Part shown: piece after piece, positions 1-8,867 of the stretch
Layout: every line of letters begins with the position of its first letter
Numbering within the stretch: position 1 is the first letter of the stretch
NCBI RefSeq assembly: GCF_020889785.1
Contig: NZ_JACMYK010000079.1
Location: 1 to 32,409, forward strand
Length of the DNA: 32,409 nt
Source of the DNA: Bradyrhizobium acaciae
GTDB taxonomy: Bacteria > Pseudomonadota > Alphaproteobacteria > Rhizobiales > Xanthobacteraceae
Direction of reading: 5' to 3'
Made by a program: the position numbers and the translations under genes
Notes under the pieces: generated by a model
What the model saw: the letters and a program-made list of their open reading frames with translations, nothing else
The model's database searches: none
Told to the model about the DNA's origin: nothing

Positions 1-1
1 C

Positions 2-130
2 GCCGCGCTCGGTTTCGTGACGGCGGCAAGCGCGGCCGCGTGGGCCGGTGCGCCGCCGGCATCCGGCATGTGCTGGTACTACACCGACCCCTCGAGAACA
101 CAGGGCTTCTGGGACTATTGCCCTCGGTAA
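2..130 (+). CDS. C-terminal end of a small exported protein (5' end outside window)
   Basis: An open frame enters from the left edge and ends at the TAA at 128-130. The visible 42 residues begin with an Ala-rich hydrophobic stretch ending near AWAGAPPASG, which looks like the end of a signal peptide. A short mature part follows, rich in Cys, Trp and Tyr (MCWYYTDPS...GFWDYCPR). Two Cys flank it and could form a disulfide. I do not recognise a family. Similar tiny exported Cys/Trp proteins are common in Bradyrhizobium-like genomes. It lies 21 nt before the formylglycine-generating enzyme on the same strand. Confidence 0.5.
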   Translation, partial: AALGFVTAASAAAWAGAPPASGMCWYYTDPSRTQGFWDYCPR

Positions 131-151
131 GACGCGAACGGGTGCACCGCC

Positions 152-1156
152 ATGCTTCGCCCAGACATCGCCTCCGCTGATCCAGAGCCCGACGATCGCG
201 TCCAGACCGACGGTGACATGGTCTGGATTCCCGGCGGCACGTTCCGCATGGGCTCGGACCAGCATTATCCCGAGGAAGCGCCGTCGCATCGGGCGTCGGT
301 CGATGGCTTCTGGATCGATCGCACGCCGGTGACCAACGCCCAATTCCGCGAGTTCGTGCGCGACACCGGCCACATCACGGTTGCCGAGCAGCCGCCCGAT
401 CCGGCGCAATATCCGGGCGCGTTGCCCGATATGCTGTACGCCGGCTCGCTGGTGTTTTGTCCGCCGCGTCGGGTTACTACCCTGCGCGACTGGAGCCAGT
501 GGTGGACCTTCATGCGGGGGGCGAACTGGCGCCGTCCCTACGGCCCGCGCAGCAACATCAACGTGCTCGGCAGCCATCCGGTGGTCCACGTCGCCTATGC
601 CGACGCGCTCGCCTACGCCAAATGGGCCGGCAAGGAGCTGCCGACCGAAGCCGAGTGGGAGTTCGCGGCGCGCGGCGGGCTCGAAGCCGAGGAATATGCC
701 TGGGGCAATGCCCTGACGCCAGGCGGCAGGCACATGGCCAACACCTGGCAGGGCAATTTCCCGTTGCAAAATCTCTGCGAGGACGGTTTCGACCGCACTT
801 CGCCTGTCACCGCGTTCCCGCCGAATGGATACGGCGTCCACGACATGATCGGCAATGTCTGGGAGTGGACCGCCGACTGGTGGTCCGCCCGTCATGAGGC
901 CGACGCCGCAAAACCCTGCTGCATCCCGCAGAATCCGCGCGGCGGCCGCGAGGACGCGAGTTACGATTCCTGCCAGCCCGCGATCAGGATTCCGCGCAAG
1001 GTCCTCAAGGGCGGCTCGCATCTCTGCGCGCCGAACTACTGCCGCCGCTACCGCCCGGCTGCCCGTCACGCCGAGCCGGTCGATACCTCGACCAGCCATG
1101 TCGGCTTCCGCTGCGTGGTGCGGCGACCCGCTGCCGTCTCTCACCCACCGGACTGA
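152..1156 (+). CDS. Formylglycine-generating enzyme (SUMF1/FGE-sulfatase family)
   Basis: This 334-residue protein belongs to the FGE/EgtB/PvdO fold family. True FGEs oxidise the active-site Cys of type I sulfatases to C-alpha-formylglycine. The N-terminal signature MVWIPGGTFRMGSD is present at residues 23-36. The core has WAGKELPTEAEWEFAARGG and GNVWEWTADWW, and the C-terminus ends in HVGFRC. C292 and C297 in the segment SHLCAPNYCRRYRPAARH correspond to the catalytic copper/thiol Cys pair of genuine FGE, which separates it from the many FGE-fold proteins with other activities. It has no signal peptide, so it should act in the cytoplasm. The next gene, 27 nt downstream, encodes a sulfatase with the Cys target motif, so its substrate is very probably that protein. 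The start at 152 is the first in-frame ATG after the preceding stop; ATG 218 would cut into the domain. Confidence 0.93.
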   Translation: MLRPDIASADPEPDDRVQTDGDMVWIPGGTFRMGSDQHYPEEAPSHRASVDGFWIDRTPVTNAQFREFVRDTGHITVAEQPPDPAQYPGALPDMLYAGSLVFCPPRRVTTLRDWSQWWTFMRGANWRRPYGPRSNINVLGSHPVVHVAYADALAYAKWAGKELPTEAEWEFAARGGLEAEEYAWGNALTPGGRHMANTWQGNFPLQNLCEDGFDRTSPVTAFPPNGYGVHDMIGNVWEWTADWWSARHEADAAKPCCIPQNPRGGREDASYDSCQPAIRIPRKVLKGGSHLCAPNYCRRYRPAARHAEPVDTSTSHVGFRCVVRRPAAVSHPPD

Positions 1157-1183
1157 AGACCTTTGCAATGTAGGGAGTTTGCT

Positions 1184-2986
1184 ATGAGCAACGACGCCGA
1201 CAACAACAAGCAGACCGTCAAGAACCAGGCGATCGACCGCCGCAACCTGTTGCTGGGTACATCGACGCTTGTGGCAGCAGCGACATTGACCTCCGCAGCG
1301 CTGGCGCAAACGCAAAAGGCCGCGCCGGCCACAAGCCCGGCACCCGCCGCGCCATCCGGCCGCAAGCCGAATATCCTGGTGATCTGGGGCGACGACATCG
1401 GCATCGCGAACATCAGCGCCTACTCGAATGGATTGATGGGGTATGAGACCCCGAACATCGACCGCATCGGCCGCGAAGGCATCAAGTTCCAGCACTATTA
1501 CGGCGAGCAGTCGTGCACCGCAGGCCGGTCGGCGTTTCTCACCGGTCAGCACATCATGCGATCCGGACTGAGCAAGGTCGGCTACCCCGGTGCACCGATG
1601 GGCATGAGCCAGCTCGATCCGTCCGTCGGCGGCCTGCTCAAGAATCTGGGCTATGCCACCGGCCAGTTCGGCAAGAACCACGTCGGCGATCGCAACGAGT
1701 CGCTGCCGACCGTCAACGGCTTCGACGAGTTCTTCGGCAACCTCTATCACCTCAATGCCGAGGAAGAGCCGGAACTGCCGGACTACCCCAAGGACCCGGC
1801 CTACCGCGCGAAGTTCGGGCCGCGCGGTGTTTTGCGTTGCAAGGCAACGGATCGCGACGATCCCACCGTCGATCCGCGCTTCGGCAAGATAGGCAAGCAG
1901 ACCATCGAGGACACCGGCGCGCTGACGAAGAAGCGGATGGAGACGATCGATGACGAGACCTCGGCGGCGGCGATCGACTTCATGAAGCGGCAGCAGAGCG
2001 CCGGAAAGCCGTTCTTCTGCTGGTTCAACTCAACGCGCATGCACCTGCGTACGCATGTCCGGCAGGACCATCGCGGCCGCTATACCCATGGCGACAGCGA
2101 ATATATCGACGGCATGATGGAGCACGACGACATCGTCGGTTCGCTGCTCAAGACGCTCGATGATCTGGGAATCGCGAACGACACCATCGTGGTCTATTCG
2201 AGCGACAACGGGCCTCACATGAACACCTGGCCCGATGGTGCCATGACCTGGTTCCGCTCCGAGAAGAACACCAACTGGGAGGGCGCTTTCCGGGTGCCGT
2301 GCCTGGTCCGCTGGCCGGGTGCGATCAAGCCTGGCACCGTGACCAACGAGCTGATGAGCCACAACGACTGGATTCCGACGCTGTGCTCGATTGCCGGTGA
2401 ACCCGAAATCGTCAACAAGCTGAAGGCCGGCTACACCGCGAACGGCATCAACTACAAGGTCCATCTCGACGGCTACGACCAGTCCGCGTTCCTCCGCAAT
2501 GTGAGCGGAACGGCGGCCAATAACGGTGGGACCAAGAGCGCCCGGGACAAGTTCTTCTATTCGGACGACGATGGCCTGCTGGTGTGCTTCAGGCAGGGTG
2601 ACTACAAATATGTCTTCTCCGAGCAGCGCAAGGAAGGAACGATGGGGCTGTGGGCCGAACCCTTCACCACGCTCCGCCTGCAGAAGATATTCAACCTGAT
2701 GCAGGACCCCTTTGAGCGGGCCGACATCACGTCCAACACCTTCTGGGATTGGAATCTCAATCACGTCGGTGGTGCCTACGGGATGATGGAGGAGGTGTTC
2801 CAGTTCGTCGCGACGTTCAAGGAATTTCCGCCTCGTTCGTTCCCGCCAAGCTTCAACCCCGCCAACATCATGGAAAGCATGATGAACGGGCTCAAGCAGA
2901 AGAAGGCGCTGACCGACGGAATGGATGTGGAGAAGGTCCGCGCCGAACTCAACAAGATCATCCAGCAGCAACTCCAGAGCCGCTGA
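1184..2986 (+). CDS. Tat-exported type I sulfatase (arylsulfatase family)
   Basis: A 600-residue alkaline-phosphatase-superfamily sulfatase that hydrolyses sulfate esters. The signature CTAGRSAFLTG begins at C111, the residue converted to formylglycine; it is the Cys form (C-x-A-x-R) and so needs the FGE encoded just upstream. Metal-binding Asp residues are visible at D70-D71 (WGDDIG) and in the later SSDNGPH motif. The N-terminus carries a twin-arginine motif (DRRNLLLG, RR at 19-20), a hydrophobic stretch and a likely cleavage site after AALAQ, followed by an Ala/Pro linker. Export of a folded, already modified enzyme by Tat to the periplasm is therefore expected. The ATG at 1184 is chosen because AGGGAG at 1172-1177 precedes it at good spacing and it places the Tat signal correctly; the upstream in-frame ATG at 1163 has no such site. 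The substrate cannot be read from the sequence. Confidence 0.93.
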   Translation: MSNDADNNKQTVKNQAIDRRNLLLGTSTLVAAATLTSAALAQTQKAAPATSPAPAAPSGRKPNILVIWGDDIGIANISAYSNGLMGYETPNIDRIGREGIKFQHYYGEQSCTAGRSAFLTGQHIMRSGLSKVGYPGAPMGMSQLDPSVGGLLKNLGYATGQFGKNHVGDRNESLPTVNGFDEFFGNLYHLNAEEEPELPDYPKDPAYRAKFGPRGVLRCKATDRDDPTVDPRFGKIGKQTIEDTGALTKKRMETIDDETSAAAIDFMKRQQSAGKPFFCWFNSTRMHLRTHVRQDHRGRYTHGDSEYIDGMMEHDDIVGSLLKTLDDLGIANDTIVVYSSDNGPHMNTWPDGAMTWFRSEKNTNWEGAFRVPCLVRWPGAIKPGTVTNELMSHNDWIPTLCSIAGEPEIVNKLKAGYTANGINYKVHLDGYDQSAFLRNVSGTAANNGGTKSARDKFFYSDDDGLLVCFRQGDYKYVFSEQRKEGTMGLWAEPFTTLRLQKIFNLMQDPFERADITSNTFWDWNLNHVGGAYGMMEEVFQFVATFKEFPPRSFPPSFNPANIMESMMNGLKQKKALTDGMDVEKVRAELNKIIQQQLQSR

Positions 2987-2992
2987 CGCCGT

Positions 2993-3022
2993 GACCCGGC
3001 CTACCCCTCGGCGGGCCGGGTC
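2993..3022 (+). terminator. GC-rich hairpin after the sulfatase gene
   Basis: A perfect 9-bp inverted repeat, GACCCGGCC at 2993-3001 and GGCCGGGTC at 3014-3022, encloses a 12-nt loop. It begins 7 nt after the sulfatase stop codon, in the largest gap of the cluster (70 nt). No T-run follows, so it may attenuate or stabilise the message rather than end it. Confidence 0.4.
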
Positions 3023-3056
3023 CACTTCGATCTCAAACGAAACGCAGTCGAGCATC

Positions 3057-4106
3057 ATGTCGGTTCCACTCGCTCGCCTTATCCGGCAGATGCTCTTGAT
3101 GGTCCTGCTTGTGCTGGGCTGCAGCGTCATTCCGTGCAACGCGGCTCTCGCGCAGGCCGATCCGTTGCCGTCCTGGAACGACGGTGCAGCGAAGGAGGCG
3201 ATCGTCGGCTTCGTTGCGCGCGTCACCAAGCAAGGCACTGCGGACTTCGTGCCGCCGGCCGAGCGGATCGCCACCTTCGACAATGACGGCACGCTGTGGA
3301 CCGAGCAGCCGTTCTATTTCCAGCTCGCCTTCGCGCTCGATCGCGTCAAGGCGATGGCGCCCGAGCACCCGGACTGGAAGACGCGGCAGCCCTTCAAGGC
3401 GCTTCTCGAGAAGGACACCAAGGCGTTGGCCGCGAGCGGTGAGAAGGGCCTCTTGCCGATCATGGCGGCGACGCATGCCGGCATGACCACGGATGCGTTC
3501 GCGAGCTCGGTGCGTGACTGGCTCGCGACCGCAAGGCATCCGCGCTTCAACCGGCCGTATGACAGCCTGGTCTACCAGCCCATGCTGGAGCTGCTGGCCT
3601 ATCTCAGGGCCAACGGCTTCAAGACCTTCGTCGTCTCCGGCGGCGGGGTCGAGTTCATGCGGCCGTGGATGGAGCGGGTCTACGGCATCCCGCCGGAGCA
3701 GGTGGTGGGCTCGTCCGGCGTGGTGAAATTCCAGATCGGCGCCGACGGCAAGCCTGACCTGATGAAGGAAGCCAAGGTCGAGTTCATCGATGACGGCCCG
3801 GGCAAGCCGGTCGGAATCAACCGGTTCATCGGCCGCCGTCCGATCTTCGCGTTCGGCAACTCCGATGGCGACCTGCAGATGCTGCAATGGACCATGGCGG
3901 GCGCGGGCGCGCGCTTCGCCGGCATCGTGCATCACACCGATGAGGTTCGCGAATACGCCTACGACCGCAAATCGAAGATCGGCAAGCTCGACAAGGCACT
4001 CGATGCGGCCGCCGCGGGCGGCTGGACCGTGGTCGACATGAAGCAGGACTGGAAGGAGATCTTTCCACCCCTGGCCACCGGTGCCGCGAAGGAGACGAAG
4101 CCATGA
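3057..4106 (+). CDS. Exported HAD-superfamily phosphatase
   Basis: 349 residues from the ATG at 3057. HAD motif I is FDNDGTLW with nucleophile D75 and acid/base D77. Motif II is the Ser in TFVVSGGG, and motif IV is FGNSDGD. The protein is therefore a probable phosphomonoesterase of the phosphoserine-phosphatase-like group. The N-terminus is a hydrophobic export signal ending at NAALAQ; a Cys at residue 22 (VLGC) gives a weak lipobox, so it could be a lipoprotein. The same frame stays open back to 2925 but that part is the shadow of the sulfatase end and would bury the signal peptide. The stop overlaps the start of the DUF3302 gene by 4 nt (ATGA), so the two are translationally coupled. The natural substrate is unknown. 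Confidence 0.85.
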   Translation: MSVPLARLIRQMLLMVLLVLGCSVIPCNAALAQADPLPSWNDGAAKEAIVGFVARVTKQGTADFVPPAERIATFDNDGTLWTEQPFYFQLAFALDRVKAMAPEHPDWKTRQPFKALLEKDTKALAASGEKGLLPIMAATHAGMTTDAFASSVRDWLATARHPRFNRPYDSLVYQPMLELLAYLRANGFKTFVVSGGGVEFMRPWMERVYGIPPEQVVGSSGVVKFQIGADGKPDLMKEAKVEFIDDGPGKPVGINRFIGRRPIFAFGNSDGDLQMLQWTMAGAGARFAGIVHHTDEVREYAYDRKSKIGKLDKALDAAAAGGWTVVDMKQDWKEIFPPLATGAAKETKP

Positions 4107-4345
4107 GCGGCTACGACATCTTCGCCTGGATCGTGCTCGTCATCCTGATCGCCAGCGCGATCGCAGTGTTCTGCATCGCGGGCTGGCTGCCGGGGCATAT
4201 CGCGAAATCGCGCAATCACCCCTATGCGCAAGCCGTGATGGTCGCCGGATGGATCACCTTGATCTGCGGCTTTGCGCTGTGGCCGGTCGCCTTGGTCTGG
4301 GCCTATGTCGACGTGCCGGCGCCCCGCCGGGCGGGAGATGCGTGA
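4103..4345 (+). CDS. DUF3302 (YiaW-like) inner-membrane protein
   Basis: An 80-residue protein with two predicted membrane segments, about residues 5-27 and 45-68, joined by a short basic loop (AKSRNHPYAQA). The pattern K-x-R-N-H-P-x-A-x-A...AGW and a Trp/Pro-rich second helix match DUF3302, known from E. coli YiaW. In E. coli yiaW lies beside yiaV, a HlyD-type protein, and the same pair is seen here. The start overlaps the HAD phosphatase stop (ATGA, 4103-4106) and the stop overlaps the next start by one base (TGATG). Its role is unknown; the fixed pairing suggests it is a small partner or stabiliser of the HlyD-like protein. Confidence 0.85.
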   Translation: MSGYDIFAWIVLVILIASAIAVFCIAGWLPGHIAKSRNHPYAQAVMVAGWITLICGFALWPVALVWAYVDVPAPRRAGDA

Positions 4346-5286
4346 TGGGTATCGCGATCATCAACACCTATCTGGTGCTGCTGTTCCTGCTGGTGCATTT
4401 CAAGATCGTGCGCTTCAACCTGTTCTGGAAGGCGTCTCCCTTCATCGTGCTGGTGCTGGTGATGTTCGGCCTGCTCGTGCCGATGGGCTGGGGCGCGCCG
4501 CAGGGCTCGGCGCTGGTGGTGCGCAATGCGGTATCGATCGTGCCCGAAGTCGCAGGCGAGGTGACCGAGGTGCCGGTCGTCGCCAACGCGCCGCTGAAGG
4601 CGGGTGATGTGCTCTTCAAGATCGATCCGACGCCCTATGATGCGCAGGTCAAGGCGATCACGGCGCAGCTCAAGCTGTCGAAGACGCGGCTGGCGCAGAT
4701 GACGACGCTCTATGAGCGCGATGCGGGGCGCGGCTTCGACGTCGAGCAGCGGCAGTCCGAGGTCGATCAGCTCAGCGGCCAGCTCGAGGCCGCGCAGTGG
4801 AACAGCGACAAGACGGTGGTACGCGCGCCGGCCGACGGCTACGTCACCAACCTCGCGCTGCGCAAGGGCGCGCGGGTGGCGAACCTGCCGCTGTCGCCAG
4901 TGATGGCGTTCATCGACACGTCGAACACGATTATCGGTGCCGAGATCAACCAGATCGATGCACGCTATGTCGAGCCAGGTCAGGAGGTGGAAGTCACCTT
5001 CAAGTTTGCACCGGGGCAGATCTTCGCCGGCAAGGTCGAGAGTGTGCTGCAGGCGGTGGCGACCGGGCAGGCGCAGACCTCAGGGACAGCCATTCTTCCG
5101 AAGGCGATCGAAGCGGTCCCGTTCGTGGTGCGGGTCAAGCTTGACGACGTCGCCTTCGCGAACCGCCTGCCGGCGGGCGCGACCGGTACGGCTGCAATCT
5201 ACACCGACCACATGAAACCTACCCACATCGTGCGACGTGTGATTCTGCGCCAGATTGCGATCGTCAACTACGTCAATCCATTCTAG
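4345..5286 (+). CDS. HlyD/YiaV-type membrane-fusion protein
   Basis: 313 residues. Two membrane segments near the N-terminus (about 4-20 and 28-50) are followed by a periplasmic biotinyl-lipoyl half (SIVPEVAGEVTEVPV...APLKAGDVLFKIDP). A helical hairpin spans roughly residues 100-155, then comes the second lipoyl half (VRAPADGYVTNL) and a beta-barrel domain. This is the layout of membrane-fusion adaptors of the EmrA/AaeA/YiaV group. No partner pump is encoded nearby; the only neighbours are DUF3302 and a MetA-type outer-membrane protein further down. The ATG at 4345 is favoured over the longer frame from 4081 because it sits in a TGATG overlap and has GGGAG just upstream. Confidence 0.88.
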   Translation: MGIAIINTYLVLLFLLVHFKIVRFNLFWKASPFIVLVLVMFGLLVPMGWGAPQGSALVVRNAVSIVPEVAGEVTEVPVVANAPLKAGDVLFKIDPTPYDAQVKAITAQLKLSKTRLAQMTTLYERDAGRGFDVEQRQSEVDQLSGQLEAAQWNSDKTVVRAPADGYVTNLALRKGARVANLPLSPVMAFIDTSNTIIGAEINQIDARYVEPGQEVEVTFKFAPGQIFAGKVESVLQAVATGQAQTSGTAILPKAIEAVPFVVRVKLDDVAFANRLPAGATGTAAIYTDHMKPTHIVRRVILRQIAIVNYVNPF

Positions 5287-5310
5287 GTGCGTCCATCGCC
5301 AAGGGCCCTC

Positions 5311-6699
5311 ATGAGACAGCTAATTCTCGCCACTCTCGTTCTAGCATCGATGCTGGCGCCGGCGCGCGCAGAGACTACGCCAGAAGAGGCACGCGCAATC
5401 GCAAGGGATGCCTATGTCTACGGCTTCCCGCTGGTGGACAGTTATCGCGTCCAGTACTCCTATTTCGTGGATCGCACCTCGCCTGAGTTCAAGGCGGGCT
5501 GGAACACGCTCGTCAACAATGCTCGCGTCTATACGCCCGACGACAAGTCGATTCAAACGCCGAACTCCGACACACCCTATTCCTATGTCGGGGCCGATTT
5601 GCGCGCCGAGCCGCTGGTGTTCACGGTGCCGGAAGTCGAGAAGGGCCGCTACTATTCGCTGCAATTCATCGACATGTACACGTTCAACTTCGCTTATGTC
5701 GGGAGCCGGGCGACCGGCAATGGCGCCGGCAACTACCTGTTGGCCGGGCCGGGCTGGAAGGGCGAGAAGCCGAAGGGGATCAAGCAGGTCATCCGCTCCG
5801 AAACCGAATTCGCATTCGTGCTGTATCGCACGCAGCTCTTCGGCCCCTCCGACATCGACAATGTGAAGAAGCTTCAGGCGGGCTACAAGGTCCAGCCTCT
5901 GTCGGCGTATCTCAGCAAGCAGGCGCCTGCGGCGGCGCCGACAATCGATTTCATCAAGCCGTTGTCTTCGGAGCAGGAGCGGACCTCGCTGGAATTCTTC
6001 AACGAGTTGAATTTCATTCTTCGGTTCTGCCCGACGAATCCGGTCGAAAAGACGATGATGGCGCGCTTTGCCGGGATCGGCATCGGGGCAGGAAAGAAGT
6101 TCGACGCCGCCGCGTTATCACCGGAGATGCGCAAGGCGCTTCAGGACGGCATGGCCGAAGCCTGGAAGAGCTTTGCCGTATACAAGGAAACCCAGCTCGA
6201 CACAGGAAAGAAGACCAGCGCGGACGGATTCGGCACGCGGGCTGCCCTGAAGGGCAATTATCTGGCCCGGATGTCTGCCGCGGTGCTCGGCATCTACGGC
6301 AATTCGAAGGATGAAGCGATCTATCCGGTCTATTTCATCGATGCCGACAAGCAGAAACTCGAAGGCACGAACCGCTATGTGCTGCGGTTTGCGCCCGGGC
6401 AACTACCCCCGGTCCGGGCGTTCTGGTCGTTGACGCTCTACGAATTGCCGGCGAGCCTGCTCTTCGCCAACCCCTTGAACCGTTACCTGATCAATTCGCC
6501 AATGCTCCCGGACCTCAGGCGCGATGCCGACGGCGGCATTACGCTCTATGTGCAGAGCGAGTCGCCAGGCAAGGACAAGGAGTCAAACTGGCTGCCTGCG
6601 CCCAAGGGACCGTTCTTCATGGCAATGCGGCTCTATTGGCCGAAGCCGGAGGCCTTGCAGGGCAGGTGGAAAGCGCCGCCGCTGAAGAAAGCTAACTAG
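5311..6699 (+). CDS. Exported DUF1254/DUF1214 protein (long form)
   Basis: 462 residues with a Sec-type signal peptide (LILATLVLASMLAPARA). The DUF1254 part runs over roughly residues 28-200, with its usual features: PNSDTPYSYVGADLRAEP, then VPEVEKGRYYSLQFIDMYT and the LLAGPGWKG segment. The DUF1214 part fills the C-terminus (FWSLTLYELP... NWLPAPKGPF...RLYWPKPEAL). The family is widespread in environmental Proteobacteria and has no settled biochemical function. The ATG at 5311 is chosen because AAGGG at 5301-5305 precedes it; a GTG at 5287 directly after the previous stop would add eight residues and has no clear ribosome site. A shorter family member follows in the same operon. Confidence 0.85.
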   Translation: MRQLILATLVLASMLAPARAETTPEEARAIARDAYVYGFPLVDSYRVQYSYFVDRTSPEFKAGWNTLVNNARVYTPDDKSIQTPNSDTPYSYVGADLRAEPLVFTVPEVEKGRYYSLQFIDMYTFNFAYVGSRATGNGAGNYLLAGPGWKGEKPKGIKQVIRSETEFAFVLYRTQLFGPSDIDNVKKLQAGYKVQPLSAYLSKQAPAAAPTIDFIKPLSSEQERTSLEFFNELNFILRFCPTNPVEKTMMARFAGIGIGAGKKFDAAALSPEMRKALQDGMAEAWKSFAVYKETQLDTGKKTSADGFGTRAALKGNYLARMSAAVLGIYGNSKDEAIYPVYFIDADKQKLEGTNRYVLRFAPGQLPPVRAFWSLTLYELPASLLFANPLNRYLINSPMLPDLRRDADGGITLYVQSESPGKDKESNWLPAPKGPFFMAMRLYWPKPEALQGRWKAPPLKKAN

Positions 6700-6735
6700 A
6701 GCACAGTCACACGAATCCAAGAAGGAAATTGAGCG

Positions 6736-7767
6736 ATGACCATCAGACGCATTGGCCTTGCCCTTGTCATGACGGCGGCGGCAGTTTCCGCGGTTCAGGC
6801 GCAGTCTCCCGCAAGCAATACCGTGCCCGTCACCGTCGGCAATTTCATCCGCGCCGAGTCGGACCTGTATCTGGGCAACATTGCCAAGGGCAAGGGTTTC
6901 GCCGAGTTCAACCATCGCCGCGAACCGGCGCCGCTCGATGACCAGAGCGTCATACGTCTGAACCGCGACACGCTGTATTCCGGCGCTGTGTTCGATCTTG
7001 ACGCGGGACCGGTGACGATCACGATGCCCGACGCCGGCAAGCGCTTCATGTCGATGCAGGTGATCAACCAGGATCACTATGTGGTGGAGGTCGACTACGG
7101 GGCCGGCGCCCGGACCGTGACGCGGGCCAAGGCTGGCACGCGATATGTCGTGGTCGCTATTCGCACCTTGGTCGATCCGGCCAATGCCAGTGACGTCGAG
7201 CAGGTCCATAAGCTGCAGGATGCCATCAAGGTCAGCCAGAAGAGCGCCGGCAAGCTCGAATTGCCGAACTGGGATCAGGCCAGCCAAAAGAAGGTTCGTG
7301 ATGCTTTGCTGGTTCTCGCGACCACGATCCCCGACTTCAAGCGCGCCTTCGGCACCAAGGAGCAGGTCGATCCCGTGCGGCATCTGATCGGTACTGCGGC
7401 GGCGTGGGGCGGCAACCCGGACAAGGACGCGATCTACCTGAACATCACGCCGGCGAAGAACGACGGAACGACTGTCTACAAGCTCAACGTCAAGGATGTG
7501 CCGGTCAATGGCTTCTGGTCGGTCAGCGTTTACGACGAGAAGGGTTATTTCCAGAAGAACCAGTACAACGCCTATACGCTGAACAATCTGACTGCCAAGC
7601 GCAGCGATGACGGGGCGATCGCTATCCAGTTCGGCGGCTGCGACGGCAAGATTTCCAACTGCCTGCCGACCACCAACGGCTGGAACTATACCGTCCGGCT
7701 CTACCGGCCGCGTGCGGAAATTCTGAACGGAAAATGGAAATTCCCGGAGGCGCAGGCGGCCAACTGA
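6736..7767 (+). CDS. Exported DUF1254/DUF1214 protein (short form)
   Basis: 343 residues with a cleavable signal peptide (ALVMTAAAVSAVQAQ). It keeps the DUF1254 core (IRLNRDTLYSGAVFDLDAGP, then FMSMQVINQDHY) and a C-terminal DUF1214-like region (GFWSVSVYDEKGYF and YTVRLYRPRAEILNGKW). It is about 120 residues shorter than the preceding paralogue. C-terminal GGCDGKISNC holds a Cys pair seven residues apart that could form a periplasmic disulfide. AAGGA at 6722-6726 supports the ATG at 6736. Two divergent family members in one operon suggest two subunits or two related substrates rather than redundancy; this is inference. Confidence 0.84.
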   Translation: MTIRRIGLALVMTAAAVSAVQAQSPASNTVPVTVGNFIRAESDLYLGNIAKGKGFAEFNHRREPAPLDDQSVIRLNRDTLYSGAVFDLDAGPVTITMPDAGKRFMSMQVINQDHYVVEVDYGAGARTVTRAKAGTRYVVVAIRTLVDPANASDVEQVHKLQDAIKVSQKSAGKLELPNWDQASQKKVRDALLVLATTIPDFKRAFGTKEQVDPVRHLIGTAAAWGGNPDKDAIYLNITPAKNDGTTVYKLNVKDVPVNGFWSVSVYDEKGYFQKNQYNAYTLNNLTAKRSDDGAIAIQFGGCDGKISNCLPTTNGWNYTVRLYRPRAEILNGKWKFPEAQAAN

Positions 7768-7816
7768 AGCGCATGCGAATCCGCTACGATTGCTTGAACG
7801 AAGTGGTGAGATCAGA

Positions 7817-8842
7817 ATGAGGATGGTCAAAAATCACAGGCGCGCCGTAATCGGCATCATTGGCGCACTCGCACTGTCGGCAACGCCGCATGCAGCGTTG
7901 GCCGATGCCGGCGGATTGAGCTTCTGGCTGCCCGGCGCGTTCGCGAGCCTGACCGCCGCGCCGGCCATGCCTGGCTGGGCCTATGAGACGATCTACATTC
8001 ACCTCGACCAAAGCGCCAACGCGGGCAAGAATTTCGTGATCGGCAACCGCGTGCCCGGATCGGTCGTCGCTGGTCTCAACGCGCATGCAGACGTTCTCGT
8101 GGAAGGATTTACCTACACCTGGACTCAGTCCGTGCTTGGGGGCCAGGCCGCCGTAACCTTCCTTGCCGCGCCGGGAAATGTCGGCGTCGGTGTCGACGCG
8201 ACGCTGACGGGGCCGCGGGGCAATACCGTCTCGGGCGTCGCAACCGACAACCGCAACACGGTCTCCGATGTCTTCTATCAGGGCACCCTGAAATGGAATC
8301 AGGGCGTCAACAACGAGATGTTCTACATCTTCGGCAACATCCCGAGCGGGACCTACGACAGCACCCGCCTCGCCAATCTCAGCTTCGGATTCACTGCGAT
8401 CGACGTCGGCGGCGCCTATACTTACCTCAATCCTGAATCCGGCCAGGAATTCTCGGTGCTGGCGGGTGTCACCTACAATGGAATGAACAAGGATCTTCAG
8501 TACCAGAACGGCATCGACTTCCACGTCGATTGGGGACTTTCGAAGTTCGTCGCCAAGAATGTGCATGTCGGCGTCGCCGGCTACTATTTTCAACAGCTCA
8601 CCGGCGACAGCGGAGCCGGCGCGAAGCTTGGCGATTTCAAGGGACGGGTCGCCGGCATCGGCCCGCAGGTCGGCTTCATATTCCCGGTCGCCGAGGGCTA
8701 TCAGGGCTATCTGAACCTGAGAGGCTACAAGGATTTCGCCGCGGAGAACCGGCCGGAGGGATGGACTGGCTGGGTGACGTTCCAGCTCTCGCCGGCCGCG
8801 CCCACCACCACACCGACCAAGCCGATCGTTCGGAAGTATTAA
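7817..8842 (+). CDS. MetA-type outer-membrane beta-barrel (phenol MetA degradation family)
   Basis: 341 residues with a signal peptide ending at AALADA. The rest alternates hydrophobic and polar residues as in an outer-membrane barrel. It includes the segment GIDFHVDWGLSKF...VGVAGYYFQQLTGDSG, which is characteristic of the SphA/MetA family (PF13557) often found beside hydrophobic-compound catabolic genes. Such proteins are thought to be uptake channels. The ATG at 7817 has GGTGAG six nt upstream; ATG 7823 is an alternative and the TTG at 7790 is not needed. It is probably the outer-membrane entry point for the compound handled by this cluster. Confidence 0.8.
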   Translation: MRMVKNHRRAVIGIIGALALSATPHAALADAGGLSFWLPGAFASLTAAPAMPGWAYETIYIHLDQSANAGKNFVIGNRVPGSVVAGLNAHADVLVEGFTYTWTQSVLGGQAAVTFLAAPGNVGVGVDATLTGPRGNTVSGVATDNRNTVSDVFYQGTLKWNQGVNNEMFYIFGNIPSGTYDSTRLANLSFGFTAIDVGGAYTYLNPESGQEFSVLAGVTYNGMNKDLQYQNGIDFHVDWGLSKFVAKNVHVGVAGYYFQQLTGDSGAGAKLGDFKGRVAGIGPQVGFIFPVAEGYQGYLNLRGYKDFAAENRPEGWTGWVTFQLSPAAPTTTPTKPIVRKY

Positions 8843-8867
8843 GAGGAGGAGGCGAACGGCAAGCCCG

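Noticed and set aside
2030..3292. 420-codon minus-strand frame across the sulfatase end and phosphatase start
   Set aside because: It runs antisense over two well-supported genes and their intergenic hairpin, with no ribosome site or domain.
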